Source of the DNA: Lepidurus packardi
Taxonomy: Eukaryota; Arthropoda; Branchiopoda; Notostraca; Triopsidae
Length of the DNA: 64,000 nt
Assembly: GCA_023053545.1 (NCBI GenBank)
Contig: JAKZAN010000089.1
Coordinates: forward strand, 1-64,000
Direction of reading: 5' to 3'
Part shown: positions 35,551 to 45,465 of the stretch, in pieces
How the letters are laid out: every line of letters begins with the position of its first letter
Numbering within the stretch: the first letter of the stretch is position 1
Made by a program: the position numbers and the translations under genes
Notes under the pieces: generated by a model
Databases searched by the model: none
What the model was told of the DNA's origin: nothing
Seen by the model: the letters and a program-made list of their open reading frames with translations, nothing else

Positions 35551-35906
35551 ATTATTGATTATTGCGACTAATAGAGGCGAAGACCCGAATAATCTCACAT
35601 ATTTATTTAAAGGACCATGAAGGAATCCGCTAATCTTAGAAAATAAGACATATAGCAGAGACTCGCGACCGTTCACAAGCTCATCAGACTCAATGTAGTT
35701 TAACCGGCACACCTGTTCCCTTTCTCCAATCTTAACTACACATTTAGATTGACCCTCGGCTTGCCTAGCCAGAACTAGATTCTCATTCCAACCCTATCAA
35801 TAATTAATCCCTCATTACCCAAGACACTGATGTCAAGACCGAACTCCATTAGATCAAAACGCTTCTCATGAAAACCTTGCGAGGTCAATAAAGAATCTAG
35901 AAGTAA

Positions 35907-36440
35907 ATGGCTGAAATCAGGGTTTTGCTAAACCTACATGTTACAAAACCAGGCAACTATTAGAAGCCAAACGTAGGTAGTGATTGGGAGTAGCCAGCAA
36001 AAGAGGTTAGGACATGCCAGAATAATTTTTAGATGGGAATGGAAGAGAGAAACTGTAGCATGGCGGAAGCGTAAATTTCGGCGAACAATATGTTAGAACA
36101 GTTTAGAAGTAGGTTCAATGAATACTGCAACTCTTGAAGAGGCCTTTCCATATATGTTATGGAGAAAGATAATTTAAATTTAAAGTTGGTAAGAGTGTGT
36201 GATTTGGTTAGAAATCGTAACAAAGTAATCACCGATTGGTGTAGCTAAGGACAGAAAGACAGGGTTGGTACGGGGATTTTAAAGCCAATATAGCAAACCG
36301 CTGCGAATGGGTTCTGTGTTGAAAATTCCGACACTCTTTACTAGTCAAGAACTGCAAATAAAAGAAAAACTGCATTTTGTTCTGGTGATACACTCTAACA
36401 TGCCAGCCATCAACATCCATATGTTCCCGCCATCAAATGA
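35907..36440 (+). CDS. Hypothetical protein with one predicted intron
   Basis: Exons 35907-36108 and 36142-36440 with a 33-nt GTA...AG intron that removes an in-frame TGA; 166 aa. The N-terminus (M-A-E-I-R-V-L) and an acidic helical middle look like a real protein; the C-terminus is Lys/Ser/His-rich. A competing plus-strand frame over the same stretch is also open for 170 codons, but its composition (many Trp, Met, Arg) is less natural. No family recognised. Confidence 0.45.
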
Positions 36441-36790
36441 CGCTCCTTGATCATAAGAGCACTATATACAATTTGATATTTAACCCTAAGGAAATTAAGA
36501 ATTCACATTCACCGAAGTAACAGTTAAAAATATGTGACGAGGCATCACCCCTTGAAAGGGGGTTTTGACAGAGACCTGAGACACCTTCCCTATTAGTAAC
36601 AACAAAAAGGACACTGATACTTAGTCACAACCCAAGGAATATAATTGGTCTAACAGAATTCTAATAAAATGTGGGTGTTACTGTCTTGGTTTTGCGGTCT
36701 TTTCTATTGCAGGCTCCAACATTCTACATTTCTCTATATTGTTTCTATTTTTCTAAGTCCTTCAGGTGTTTGGGTTATACAAAATACAAC
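36441..36790. other. Intergenic region with a short GC hairpin
   Basis: About 350 bp. At 36548-36561 CCCCTTGAAAGGGG can fold to a hairpin (stem CCCCT/AGGGG, loop TGAA), followed by TTTTG. The surrounding sequence is AT-rich. The start of an open frame at 36669 is in a different frame from the gene below and is treated as a shadow. Confidence 0.4.
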
Positions 36791-37501
36791 ATGGGAACTT
36801 AGTCCTCGCACTCCAAACGATAGTTTGATGGAAGATTTCTTGATCCCATCTCTCTAAAACTTTAACTCCAAAGCTTCGCACCAACTACACGAACTCAGCA
36901 TGCCAAGAACTCGGCTACCAAAAATTGGCACTCTCTCTAGCAAATCCAACGTCTACCCAAGTATTTACAAACTTAAGCTCCTTCTCCCAAAACTAGTAAA
37001 AATAATGCACACACTAAAATCCCTGCCAAGCTTTGTAACGAGTTCGATGTTGCCCTGCGTATCAATCTAGACATGGGGGATGAAGAAGAATAAAATCCAA
37101 AAAAACAAAGATTAGAAGTAAAACCCTAGGCATGGAAAAAAGCAAAGTAAGAAGGACAGGTGATAAAGATAACCAATAGTCATCCTGTGAACAACATGGA
37201 CCAGAGTGTGGTAGAGCTCAAAGGTCGGCTGGTCTTCTTTAAAGACGAGAAGAAGCAACGATCTTTGACACCATAGAACTATGAAGAATTGAAAAGTATT
37301 TTGGATAAAAATGGAATCAGCATGTCGGAGTACCTGGCGGGTGACCCCCGGAGTATCCTGGCAGAGGTTTCGCAAAGGGAGAATAGATTGCTGCGAGAAA
37401 TGAGGGAGGAGATCGTGGCAGAGTATTTCCATAAGGAACAGCTCACGATCGTGGTGGATCCCCACTACAAAAAGGCAGCACCTTATATTTTCCAATAATG
37501 A
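36791..37501 (+). CDS. Hypothetical protein, helical C-terminus
   Basis: 236 aa from ATG 36791 to TGA 37499-37501 with UAR read as Glu. The N-terminal third is Ser/Thr/Lys-rich; the middle has an acidic run (D-E-E-E-E-N-P) and K-P-E-A-W-K-K-A-K-E-E-G; the C-terminus is a charged helix, R-E-N-R-L-L-R-E-M-R-E-E-I. Another frame starting at 36669 overlaps the first half and is open for ~170 codons, but the charged, regular sequence of this frame is more convincing. Family unknown. Confidence 0.6.
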
Positions 37502-37622
37502 TACAGATAAGGATGAACTTCCTGCTGACATTTTCTGATCCCTAAACATTATTTGCATCCAATCCATAGAAATAGTTATATACACTATCCTCCTACTCCA
37601 AACTTCTCTTGCTAATCATTAA

Positions 37623-39117
37623 ATGAGACTACTATCTTTGCAGTCCCAGATCCAGGCTGTACTTAGACACTTCACCTTCAGAGCCTTTGAGCCACTCTCT
37701 AGTACGCCTCTACCGCCCCTCAAAGCCTGCAAAGACGCTGATTTCATGTCCACGATTCCTAGTGAAATGTACGAGCAACACAGGAAGCTAGATTTCAGAT
37801 ATATTTAACCTGGAGTCACCCCCAAATCCCTTTCTAATTAAATTATCGACCTCTTCGAGCACACGAAAGAAGATCTTAGTGTGTAATCCGATCAATTTGG
37901 AAATCTCTTGATTAATTTAAAGGATCGCCTCCTCGAAAAATATCTGAATACCATTCTCGAAAACGACCGACTCGAATTTCTCCCCATCGATGCCTACCTT
38001 AACAACAACCTTCAAAGCCAGAGCGAGCATATAGGAGTCATTTTCCCCATAGCAGACTTGCTTGAGCCACCCACCATGAATCAATTCAGACAGTGGACGA
38101 CCCTAGAAAGCATGGCTATGGTCAATTCACGGCTCCTTAACAACACTGTCCGTAAAGTGTACGTAGTTAGCAACAATCTGCCTTTTCATGGAATCGTTCT
38201 AAGTTACCTGTCTGAGCTGAAATCAGCAAGAAAGTTAAGAACCCATACAATGAATATGTCTGAAATCGCCTAATTTATCCATAAGAAAGGACTGAAGAGT
38301 GAACAAGATATAGTAAACTTCGGGACGCTTTGCCTCGCAGAAATTGCTGTTGACAGAGATATGAGTGAGTCCATGGATTTGATCTACGGGTGGGCAGTCC
38401 AGAGAATGACTCTTCTGTATGGGGATTTGATACAAAATCCTAGTCCATATAAGAACATATAGCTCCTGAATTCCTTCCAAATGAAGCGAAGAACTACATC
38501 AGAAATAATGGCATAACTGCTTCAATCGGAAAATCTCTCTAACTGTAGCACAGTTATGACTTCTTGTCTTCTGTTTGAAACTACTAACTTTTTAACAGAA
38601 ATAACAAAATAGTTGCGACTCAAAATGAGATTGGTCCCAGTCAACACTGTCCAAGACAATCCCGAAGCCGTCACGCTGATCAACAGGCTAGCCACATTGG
38701 CGACACAGCGCCTTTCTAATAACTTACCAGACTTGGAGGCAGAAGTCATATAGACTGGAATATAGAAACGATTGGCTACGTTATCTTATTAATGGTTTCG
38801 ACCGGAAAGAACACATTAAGATCGAGGAATCAGAAATTATCGATTTGATGTTCATCAAGGGCGAATAACGCAAAGATCTCTACACCAAAGAATAGCGTCT
38901 TTTAAAACAACCCTATAGGGTGCAAAACAGCCTCGACCGTAAAATAGGGAAACTATTTCTACAGGTCGGCAGTGATCTGGAAGAGTATAACCTGAAAGAA
39001 GCCAGGCACACCATCAATAGGATGCAGAACCTTCTGAAAGGAAGCAGCAACTACGCCAATACCAAACTACTGAGGCTGGCGTTGGAGTGTTACTACGAGG
39101 TGTGCGGAGTACTGTGA
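37623..39117 (+). CDS. Unknown protein with an apparent +1 frameshift
   Basis: From ATG 37623 a frame rich in Leu, Asn and charged residues stays open and protein-like to about 38753. Then the protein-like reading moves to the +1 frame (from CTG 38755) and ends at TGA 39115-39117. No intron with GTA donor reconciles the two; the simplest fit is one extra base at 38754 after a TAG codon. Together they give about 497 aa. The last ~120 residues (D-W-L-R-Y-L-I-N-G-F-D onward) are clearly helical. No domain recognised. It could be a programmed frameshift, a rare splice type or a sequence error. Confidence 0.5.
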
Positions 39118-39234
39118 TTATGTTCAATGACAATTAATCGATGACAGTAGATGTTTAAGTTTTCACTGCGCCAAAAAACGAGCATTAAAAGCAAAGCATA
39201 AAATAATCATTTGGAATTTCTATCAGCCTACCAA

Positions 39235-40100
39235 TCATTCTGCCCTCCAGATCCTCAATCCAGACATTCTTAAGGCCTAAATCTCTTGTCTGAGTCCTGT
39301 ATTTTTACACATCATTTTTTACTCAGAAATAGAGGAGGAAGGACCTTGGCGCTCAACCGCTTAGACACGCATAATTATGATCCATCGTGCCTTTTCACAC
39401 CTCGGGGTTTCTAATGCATCTAGGTTTCTGATGTCCCAAGTTTCTTGACCATTATATTTTTTCTGGAAAAGTGACGCTGTAGCCACCCACCAGCTGCATC
39501 CTGGCAACTTCCACTGATATTGTTAACATAGTTGGATGATTTATAAAGAGTCTGTTGATTTTTGGAAGTGGTAATGTGTTTTTAAATGCTGGTGGGAGTT
39601 CTTTGGAATTCCATTTCGCACTTGCTCCTTTACTTTGACTTTTCAGTTCCAGTTGATGTTAGCCTCATCCGTTCTCGCATCGAAAGGTTTCTCTGGCCCA
39701 TGAATATAGAAATAATACTCGATTCCGAACACAATTTCACTGTTCCATCACTCGATTAACAAGTCTTGCTGTTTTCTTTCTTATTCTCAAGATTGGCTAC
39801 TGGTTTGTACACCAACCTAGCATTTCTACCATTAGTGTCTTTGGCCTTAGGAGTTTTTAACAATAGAGGAATCGCCCGACTTAGGTCGATAGCAAAGGCT
39901 GCGATGTTTTCGATCAGCCTAGTCAAAAAAATCAATCGGGAAGCGAGTTTGGAAGATTTTCTGATGGGGGTTTCTGGGAGTGCCTGTGGTAGTTGAGTTT
40001 TGTGTGCTTTCTTCAAGTTTGGAATGTGATTCTTGAGCAGGAAAAGAAAAAGGGGAGCAAAAAGTGAAATCCAATGGCAGCATGGGAGGTGTATTTGAAA
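39235..40100 (-). other. Minus-strand coding locus, gene model unresolved
   Basis: Three minus-strand frames show protein-like segments. One runs from about 40060 to 39811 and joins through a 71-nt GTA...CAG intron (39740-39810) to E-I-V-F-G-I-E-Y-Y-F-Y-I-H-G-P-E-K-P-F-D. This is interrupted by TGA at 39643-39645; the same frame then continues with Trp-rich text to TGA 39235-39237. Another frame over 39650-39420 reads S-K-E-L-P-P-A-F-K-N-T and M-L-T-I-S-V-E-V-A. No ATG start in the first frame is found. Either introns with unusual ends, a frameshift, or two genes are involved. Plus-strand frames here look like shadows. Confidence 0.35.
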
Positions 40101-40301
40101 GCAATATGCTATGGTTAAAAATAGAGCAATTTTATTAAGGTTAGAAGTGACTAAAAGCTATACAATACCATAACAAAATCAACACACTTTCGCTTTAGCT
40201 CTTTCCCTTGTGTCGGCATTTATATTTCCTCACCACTCGACAGCCACTCCACACTTTTATCCAAACACTCACAAAATAAATTAATTACCTTTTGGCTACC
40301 G

Positions 40302-40846
40302 ATGGAACCCCTCAAAAAACACAAATTAAATCATCCATCTACCGCCCCCATTCATCCCCAACCTCACATTGTCTGGGATGAAAACGCTATCGCCTAGCAC
40401 GCAAAGCTCAAGGGCACCTATACTATCATCAATTAACCTAAAACGCCCTATCGTAGAACACTCGAAGTAATTCTCATTTGCATAAACCTATAGGATTAAG
40501 ATGAGCCATCAGACAACACGATCGGCGCTGAGGGCGAACCCGAAATTGAATAATAACTCCGAAGGGCCAAAGAAAATGCATTGAAAAACACAATGGTCAA
40601 GAAAAGAGATTTGAAGGCGATCAACTAGCAGCTGATGAAAGAGTACAATGAGTCAGGGCACATGGATGTAGAGGAAGAGGAGGATGAAGAATCTAGAGCA
40701 AAAAGTACTAGCTAGTCAAGGCATATTTATATGAAAGCTATATGGTTGGATTAATAGGAGACAGATTTAAGGGACTGCGAGACAAACATTACGGTAGTGA
40801 ATACAACCGGGCACACAATTACAAATCACCCTGGGAAGATGACTGA
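40302..40846 (+). CDS. Protein phosphatase inhibitor-2-like (IPP2) protein
   Basis: Proposed exons 40302-40466, 40494-40667 and 40721-40846 (introns 27 and 53 nt) give 154 aa. Landmarks of inhibitor-2 are seen: V-W-D-E near residue 26, K-G-T-Y-T-I-I-N-E-P-K-T-P-Y (compare the family's K-I-D-E-P-x-T-P-Y), an acidic E-D-E-P-S-D-N stretch, and a C-terminal F-K-G-L-R-D-K-H-Y like the F-x-x-x-R-x-x-H-Y motif that binds PP1. The second intron removes an acidic run; if it is not spliced, a frame change is needed. The first 'intron' is a multiple of three with no TGA and may be coding. Confidence 0.6.
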
Positions 40847-41052
40847 TCCATCAAAGGCATGCGTAGAGTATTGTATTCGAGAGAAGAGGATTGTTGTTAA
40901 ATAGCTCAAATGGTTTGTTGTTCCGACCATCATGGCCAAATAGTCTTTGAGGCCACTCGAGTGCTCCTTCTATTATTAATTAAAATATTTTCAAGAGTGT
41001 AAGCACCCAGACACAATTTCAATATCACTCCAGGATATCTAATCACAAGCCC

Positions 41053-43771
41053 ATGCCACTCCTAAATAGTATCCGCATGTGCTTTCTTTTCATCGTTATC
41101 CTCTTGTCTGTACTGTGGCTCATTGCAGAGACTATCTTCCAGCACCCAAAAGACCTACGCAAACTCAGTCCTCAGAATCTGGTGGACTTTGGTTCCCAGG
41201 CTCTTAAATCTAAATCAGCCGGGAACGCTGCATATTTCCTCAATCCCTACAATTCTGACCCCTTCGAAAAGTACAGTACAGTAAAGTCTTCATTATTAGT
41301 ACCTCCGATGCTGCATGTGGGCTACCACCACTGAATTTCAATGTGTTATTTTATATTTTGCCTAATACAGCCATTGGAAATCCTTGACGCGTTAGGGTTG
41401 TGTCCATGCTGAGAGTTATTGACGCTCTGAAGCCAGGGAGATACTTAGTATCAGAAACCCAGACTTTTTTACTCTTGTTCCGCCTCATTGAAATTGTATA
41501 TTTTGATATTCGAATTTCCGACTCCTACACATTATCATTTGACCTTGCAACTATTTCACAAAATAACCAACAACTTCTACATCCCTTCCATTTAGAAAAA
41601 CACTTCGATTAGATCTTATCAAACTCAAGCCCAACAAGAATGTCTACACTTATGAACATGCTCTCCTCATCCTCAATCCCCTCCCCAACAGCGTTACTTA
41701 CAGTCTCATCCTCCGATAGGCAATTGAAAGATACACTACACCCTCTCCAAACATTTACTCCATCGATTCTCTGGATAGAGCCTGGAAGTTTTCGTCCCAT
41801 GACGAAAGTACCTTTTTGGATGCTACAGCTTACCTGCAGGAAGCTATTCGAATGTTGGTTTATACGTTCAAAACAAAAAAACTATCGATTATTGCAAGTG
41901 GTGAAGCTGCACAGATGCTACTCCTGATAATGAACAGGTTGCCGAATGAGATTCTCAGCTCTCTAGATAAGATTGTGCTGATTAATTGCAAGTTTAGCCG
42001 TTTCGCCCTGTCGAAGAGTTATAGTTCCAAGCAGTTTTACAGCCAAATGATAGTTGCTAGACTAGCTGAAAGGAGACTATCTTTGGGAAAGGTCAGAGTA
42101 ATCAACCTACAGACTGAAAGAATCAATAGGTTTGGATACCAAGATGATTACGAAGCAATGTATAAAGGCTAGTTTATTTTTCCTCAATACTTGAGTCTGG
42201 AGTCAAGACACCTTTGGAACGTCTATTGTGAGCTTTCTCCTGAATAGATATTCGTTTTCAAGCCTATCCTAAATATCCTCGCCTAGATGTTCGCACTTGA
42301 TATGGAGGTGCCCATGTCGATGACCCAGCTTTAGTATTTTTTACGATATAAAGAGGATCCAACTCCAGACCCCAATCCGAAGCACAAGCATGAGTTCACT
42401 CTCCACTGTCCCTAGTATATTCTGAATCTGAACAAAAAAGACACAACCACTCAAAATTATCAAACCAACTTGAATACAAGTAAATCAACTGCCGAGGATG
42501 TCTACAGTAATAGTCCAGGTCGCGAGGTCAATTATAATACTCGGTGCAGACACTTCCGGCTAAGAGATGCTACTGCATCCAAGAAAATACTTATTGAAGC
42601 TGGAGCCCCCTAGGATGGAGTGGAGGTGTACACGGAGAAGTATATACAAATCCACCCAGTCTACTCGGACAACCGCGTGTTTTACTACATTCGCAACACA
42701 ATGTCGTTGGCTGGCTTCTATATTCTCAATCCGAACCTAACCAACATCAAGATTTCGATATAAACACCTCCAAATTTGAACCTTATCGAACTCCCAGCCG
42801 ATGACATTATGATCATCACAAAAAGAGTTACAACTAGCAGCAAAATCATCGAGCTGCATGGTAACCATGTCGTCAAATTATGTCCCCAAAAATAGTTACT
42901 CATGCCTGAAAGTCTCAATAAATGCTTCACATACCGTGGCTGGTTGTTGGTGCAGCAGCCAGGCTCAACCACTACATTATTCTTTGACCTCGAAACCCAT
43001 ACTGAATACTTCCAGTACTACTGGCCTTTACACAAAAACCTGATAATCAGTAGTATGATGAGCCTATTCTTCCAGAAAGGAGATATTCCCAAGGTGGTCT
43101 TCTTCTAAATACTGATGAACTTCATAAATCTTAACGAAAGCAATCCTTTCTTTATTGTGCTGGAGAGCTTGTTCACAGTATCCATTGGTATTGTGCTCAT
43201 CAAACTAATTAACTTAGTTTCTTTAATATCGCGATTCACGGGATTTAAGCAGGATAGACTACCAATCATCACATTGGCCCCCATTCTTTTTATGCTTCTC
43301 AAGACACTCACTGACAGCATGTTCAAGTGGTGGATGTCCATCACAGTCACATTACTTGCTGTTTCCCACAAGCCTGCTAGTATTTTCAGCTGGATAGTCT
43401 TATACCTCAATTGGTAAGTGATCGTCTAAGATCGCATTTCCTTAATGACTGTAACTAGGTTGCAGTTATCTCAAATAGTAATTCAGACTCTAGACAGGTT
43501 CGACTACGATCTCGGCATCAATAATTGGTTTAATGCGGCCTTAGTGGCTTTGCTCCACGTTTACTGTCATGAAGAAATGGGCTTTATGCAGTTGGTGATC
43601 TAAGGGTATGTTCTTGTACTGTCTTTATGGGTTGCTTTTAAGGCCTTGAAATACGTGAAAGAGATTCCGTTAGATTTATAATAGGACGAAGAAGCGACGA
43701 AGGCAACACTGTTGAAGAGTCTGAAGGTGACAGGGTCGTTAACATGCAAGGCAAAAACTTGTGTAAGTTGA
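41053..43771 (+). CDS. PGAP1-like membrane protein, catalytic serine apparently lost
   Basis: Exon 1 starts at ATG 41053 with a membrane segment (residues ~9-27). A long exon from about 41596 runs unbroken to TGA 43769-43771. The linking intron is uncertain: 41271-41595 fits phase but would be 325 nt, unusually long. The long exon begins with A-L-L-I-L-N-P-L-P-N-S-V, which fits the PGAP1 strand V-L-F-I-P-G-N-A-G-S; the nucleophile-elbow region reads I-I-A-S-G-E-A-A-Q where PGAP1 has G-H-S-M-G-G. The C-terminal ~250 residues are multi-spanning. PGAP1 removes the inositol acyl chain from GPI anchors in the ER. Similarity is weak, so the assignment is tentative. Confidence 0.45.
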
Positions 43772-43853
43772 TGGTGGACGTTGCCTACGTAAATTAAAAA
43801 AATATTTTAGTAATAAAAAATAGCATATGATACGTACATGGTAGTGACATTTT

Positions 43854-44402
43854 ATGATAAAATATCTGGTTAAATTTGAATTATAACCAAGGAGTATCAA
43901 GTAGACTACGCCAGTTACATATCACACACTATCACTTCAAATAACTCTGGTCGAACCCCCGTATTTCTTGCACCTTCCCTACAATAATCCTGAGAACTAC
44001 TACTGCAACGCTGAGTACACTATTCTGTTTCCTACTAGAAAAAAATCGGTTCCCACTCCATTTCTAGTTATTATTTTATTCTCACTCTTCCTAGGTAAGC
44101 CCTGCTCTGTGATTGGTATCGCAGGAGCTCAGGCGTGCATAATGTTGATTTGGACGTAGGGTTAGTTTTGTGTTTATTACGAGTCCTCGGTTGTCTGGAC
44201 TCAAAAACAGAGAGAAGAAGGAGGATTAGATCTTGGTGATATCTGGGTAGTTGATTTGCTGGATCTTTATTCCAATCTTATTTCTCTGAGAGAAAACTGT
44301 GATTAAGCTGCCTGTCGCATTCTCTAAACATGTAGTGACTGGGACAGGATCAAAGGCGGGAGGAGTAAAGTCTTATGGGAGTATCTATACGACACCCAAT
44401 GA
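43854..44402 (+). CDS. Hypothetical protein with a membrane segment
   Basis: 182 aa from ATG 43854 to TGA 44400-44402, read straight through. Residues about 70-110 are hydrophobic (F-L-V-I-I-L-F-S-L-F-L). The C-terminal third is acidic and Leu-rich (D-L-G-D-I-W-V-V-D-L-L-D-L-Y). A GTAAGC at ~44094 could be a splice donor, so the end may differ. No family recognised; it ends 75 bp from the convergent gene below. Confidence 0.4.
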
Positions 44403-44476
44403 TTTCGGAAAACCTGTGAAGATAGAAAGGGTTGGTTGGATTAAGGAGGAATTCTAGTGTTTTTGTGAGGTTTGGG

Positions 44477-44734
44477 TCAGACTTTGTGAGTAGTGGAAGA
44501 TGGTGTGTGATCATCGACTATCTACAGCTAAAATGTTGCATGGCTATTAAGAATACTTATCAACATGCTAGGCAAGCAGCTTGCCCTTTTTAAAACATGT
44601 AGCACGCCTCTTGGTTGTTTTCTCTCCTCGCTCGGAATTAGGCTTCTCACTTCATCTTGGGTACATGCAGAATAGAAGACAATCCTCTTTGGATACACAA
44701 CCCATTCATTAGGATTCTTCGACTTGATATGCAT
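44477..44734 (-). CDS. Hypothetical small basic protein
   Basis: 85 aa from ATG 44734 to TGA 44477-44479. The sequence is basic at the start (H-I-K-S-K-N-P-N-E-W-V-V-Y-P-K-R) and the frame is open upstream (W-H-R-R-M), so an upstream exon is likely; none joined cleanly. Size and basic start could fit an organellar ribosomal protein, but this is a guess. Confidence 0.35.
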
Positions 44735-44749
44735 ACGCCTATGCCACAA

Positions 44750-45081
44750 TTGCCACTTTAGTCCTTATCATTAATTCACCGCTGATTTCTCACACGCAAT
44801 TACTGAATGTAGTAGTCTCTCTTTATATTTTGACAATCTCAGTTATACGTCGGAAATCGTCTACACAGGCTTCGGGTCACGTCTAGATGTCTAGAACAAG
44901 CCAAGCTTGTCGTATGTATGATTTGAGACAACAACGCTGACCTCGTAGACATGATTTATCAACATCACAGAATATATCAATCGAATGACACTGGTGAAAG
45001 TTTAATCACAACATCAAATATTTCGACTCATCGTCTCAGTAGAATAGGGAACAATATGATATTGTGTACTAAAGGTACTCG
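44750..45081. other. Intergenic region
   Basis: About 330 bp between two outward-facing small genes. Minus-strand 44945-44830 reads a short Ser/Arg/Leu-rich frame from an ATG that could be a first exon (leader peptide) of the gene at 44477-44734, but no GTA...AG intron joins it in frame. Confidence 0.35.
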
Positions 45082-45355
45082 ATGGGTTCTGAGATGATAG
45101 CCGAGGAGATTGTGGATGGTGATTAGTTGGTCAAGAAATGAACTTAGTCTGGTTCTGACAACTATTGCCTAGATGGATGGGAAAAGAGTGAGGCTTCGTA
45201 GTTTTTGTGTTAAGGTAGCAAATCAGCCAGATAAGAGCCAAAGGTTTTTAATGATTTTTGTTTGTGCCTTCGATTCCAATCTTCTTCCGACTCAAAAAGA
45301 TCATGAGCAACAGATTATTTTTGTCGAAATAATTGCTTCTTTTTGCGAGTTATGA
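45082..45355 (+). CDS. Hypothetical small protein
   Basis: Exons 45082-45129 and 45173-45355 give 76 aa; the 43-nt intron would begin GTC rather than the usual GTA, so the safest part is the second exon with its own ATG at 45173. The sequence has an acidic N-terminus (E-E-I-V-D-G-D-E) and a hydrophobic middle (F-L-M-I-F-V-C-A-F). No family recognised. Confidence 0.35.
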
Positions 45356-45465
45356 TTTAAGTAGATGCTTTTTTCTCCTGACTATTTACCAATTCCTCCA
45401 ACTATCCTGACGAATGCCCTTATAATCCCACAATCACTAAATACCCAATCCCCGCATTACGCCAA

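Noticed and set aside
35932-36450. 170-codon plus-strand frame overlapping the predicted gene at 35907-36440
   Set aside because: Composition (many Trp, Met, Arg) is unnatural, and with only TGA as stop such open frames arise by chance.
36669-37172. Long plus-strand frame starting with a hydrophobic stretch
   Set aside because: It overlaps the more convincing charged protein at 36791-37501 in another frame; no similarity seen.
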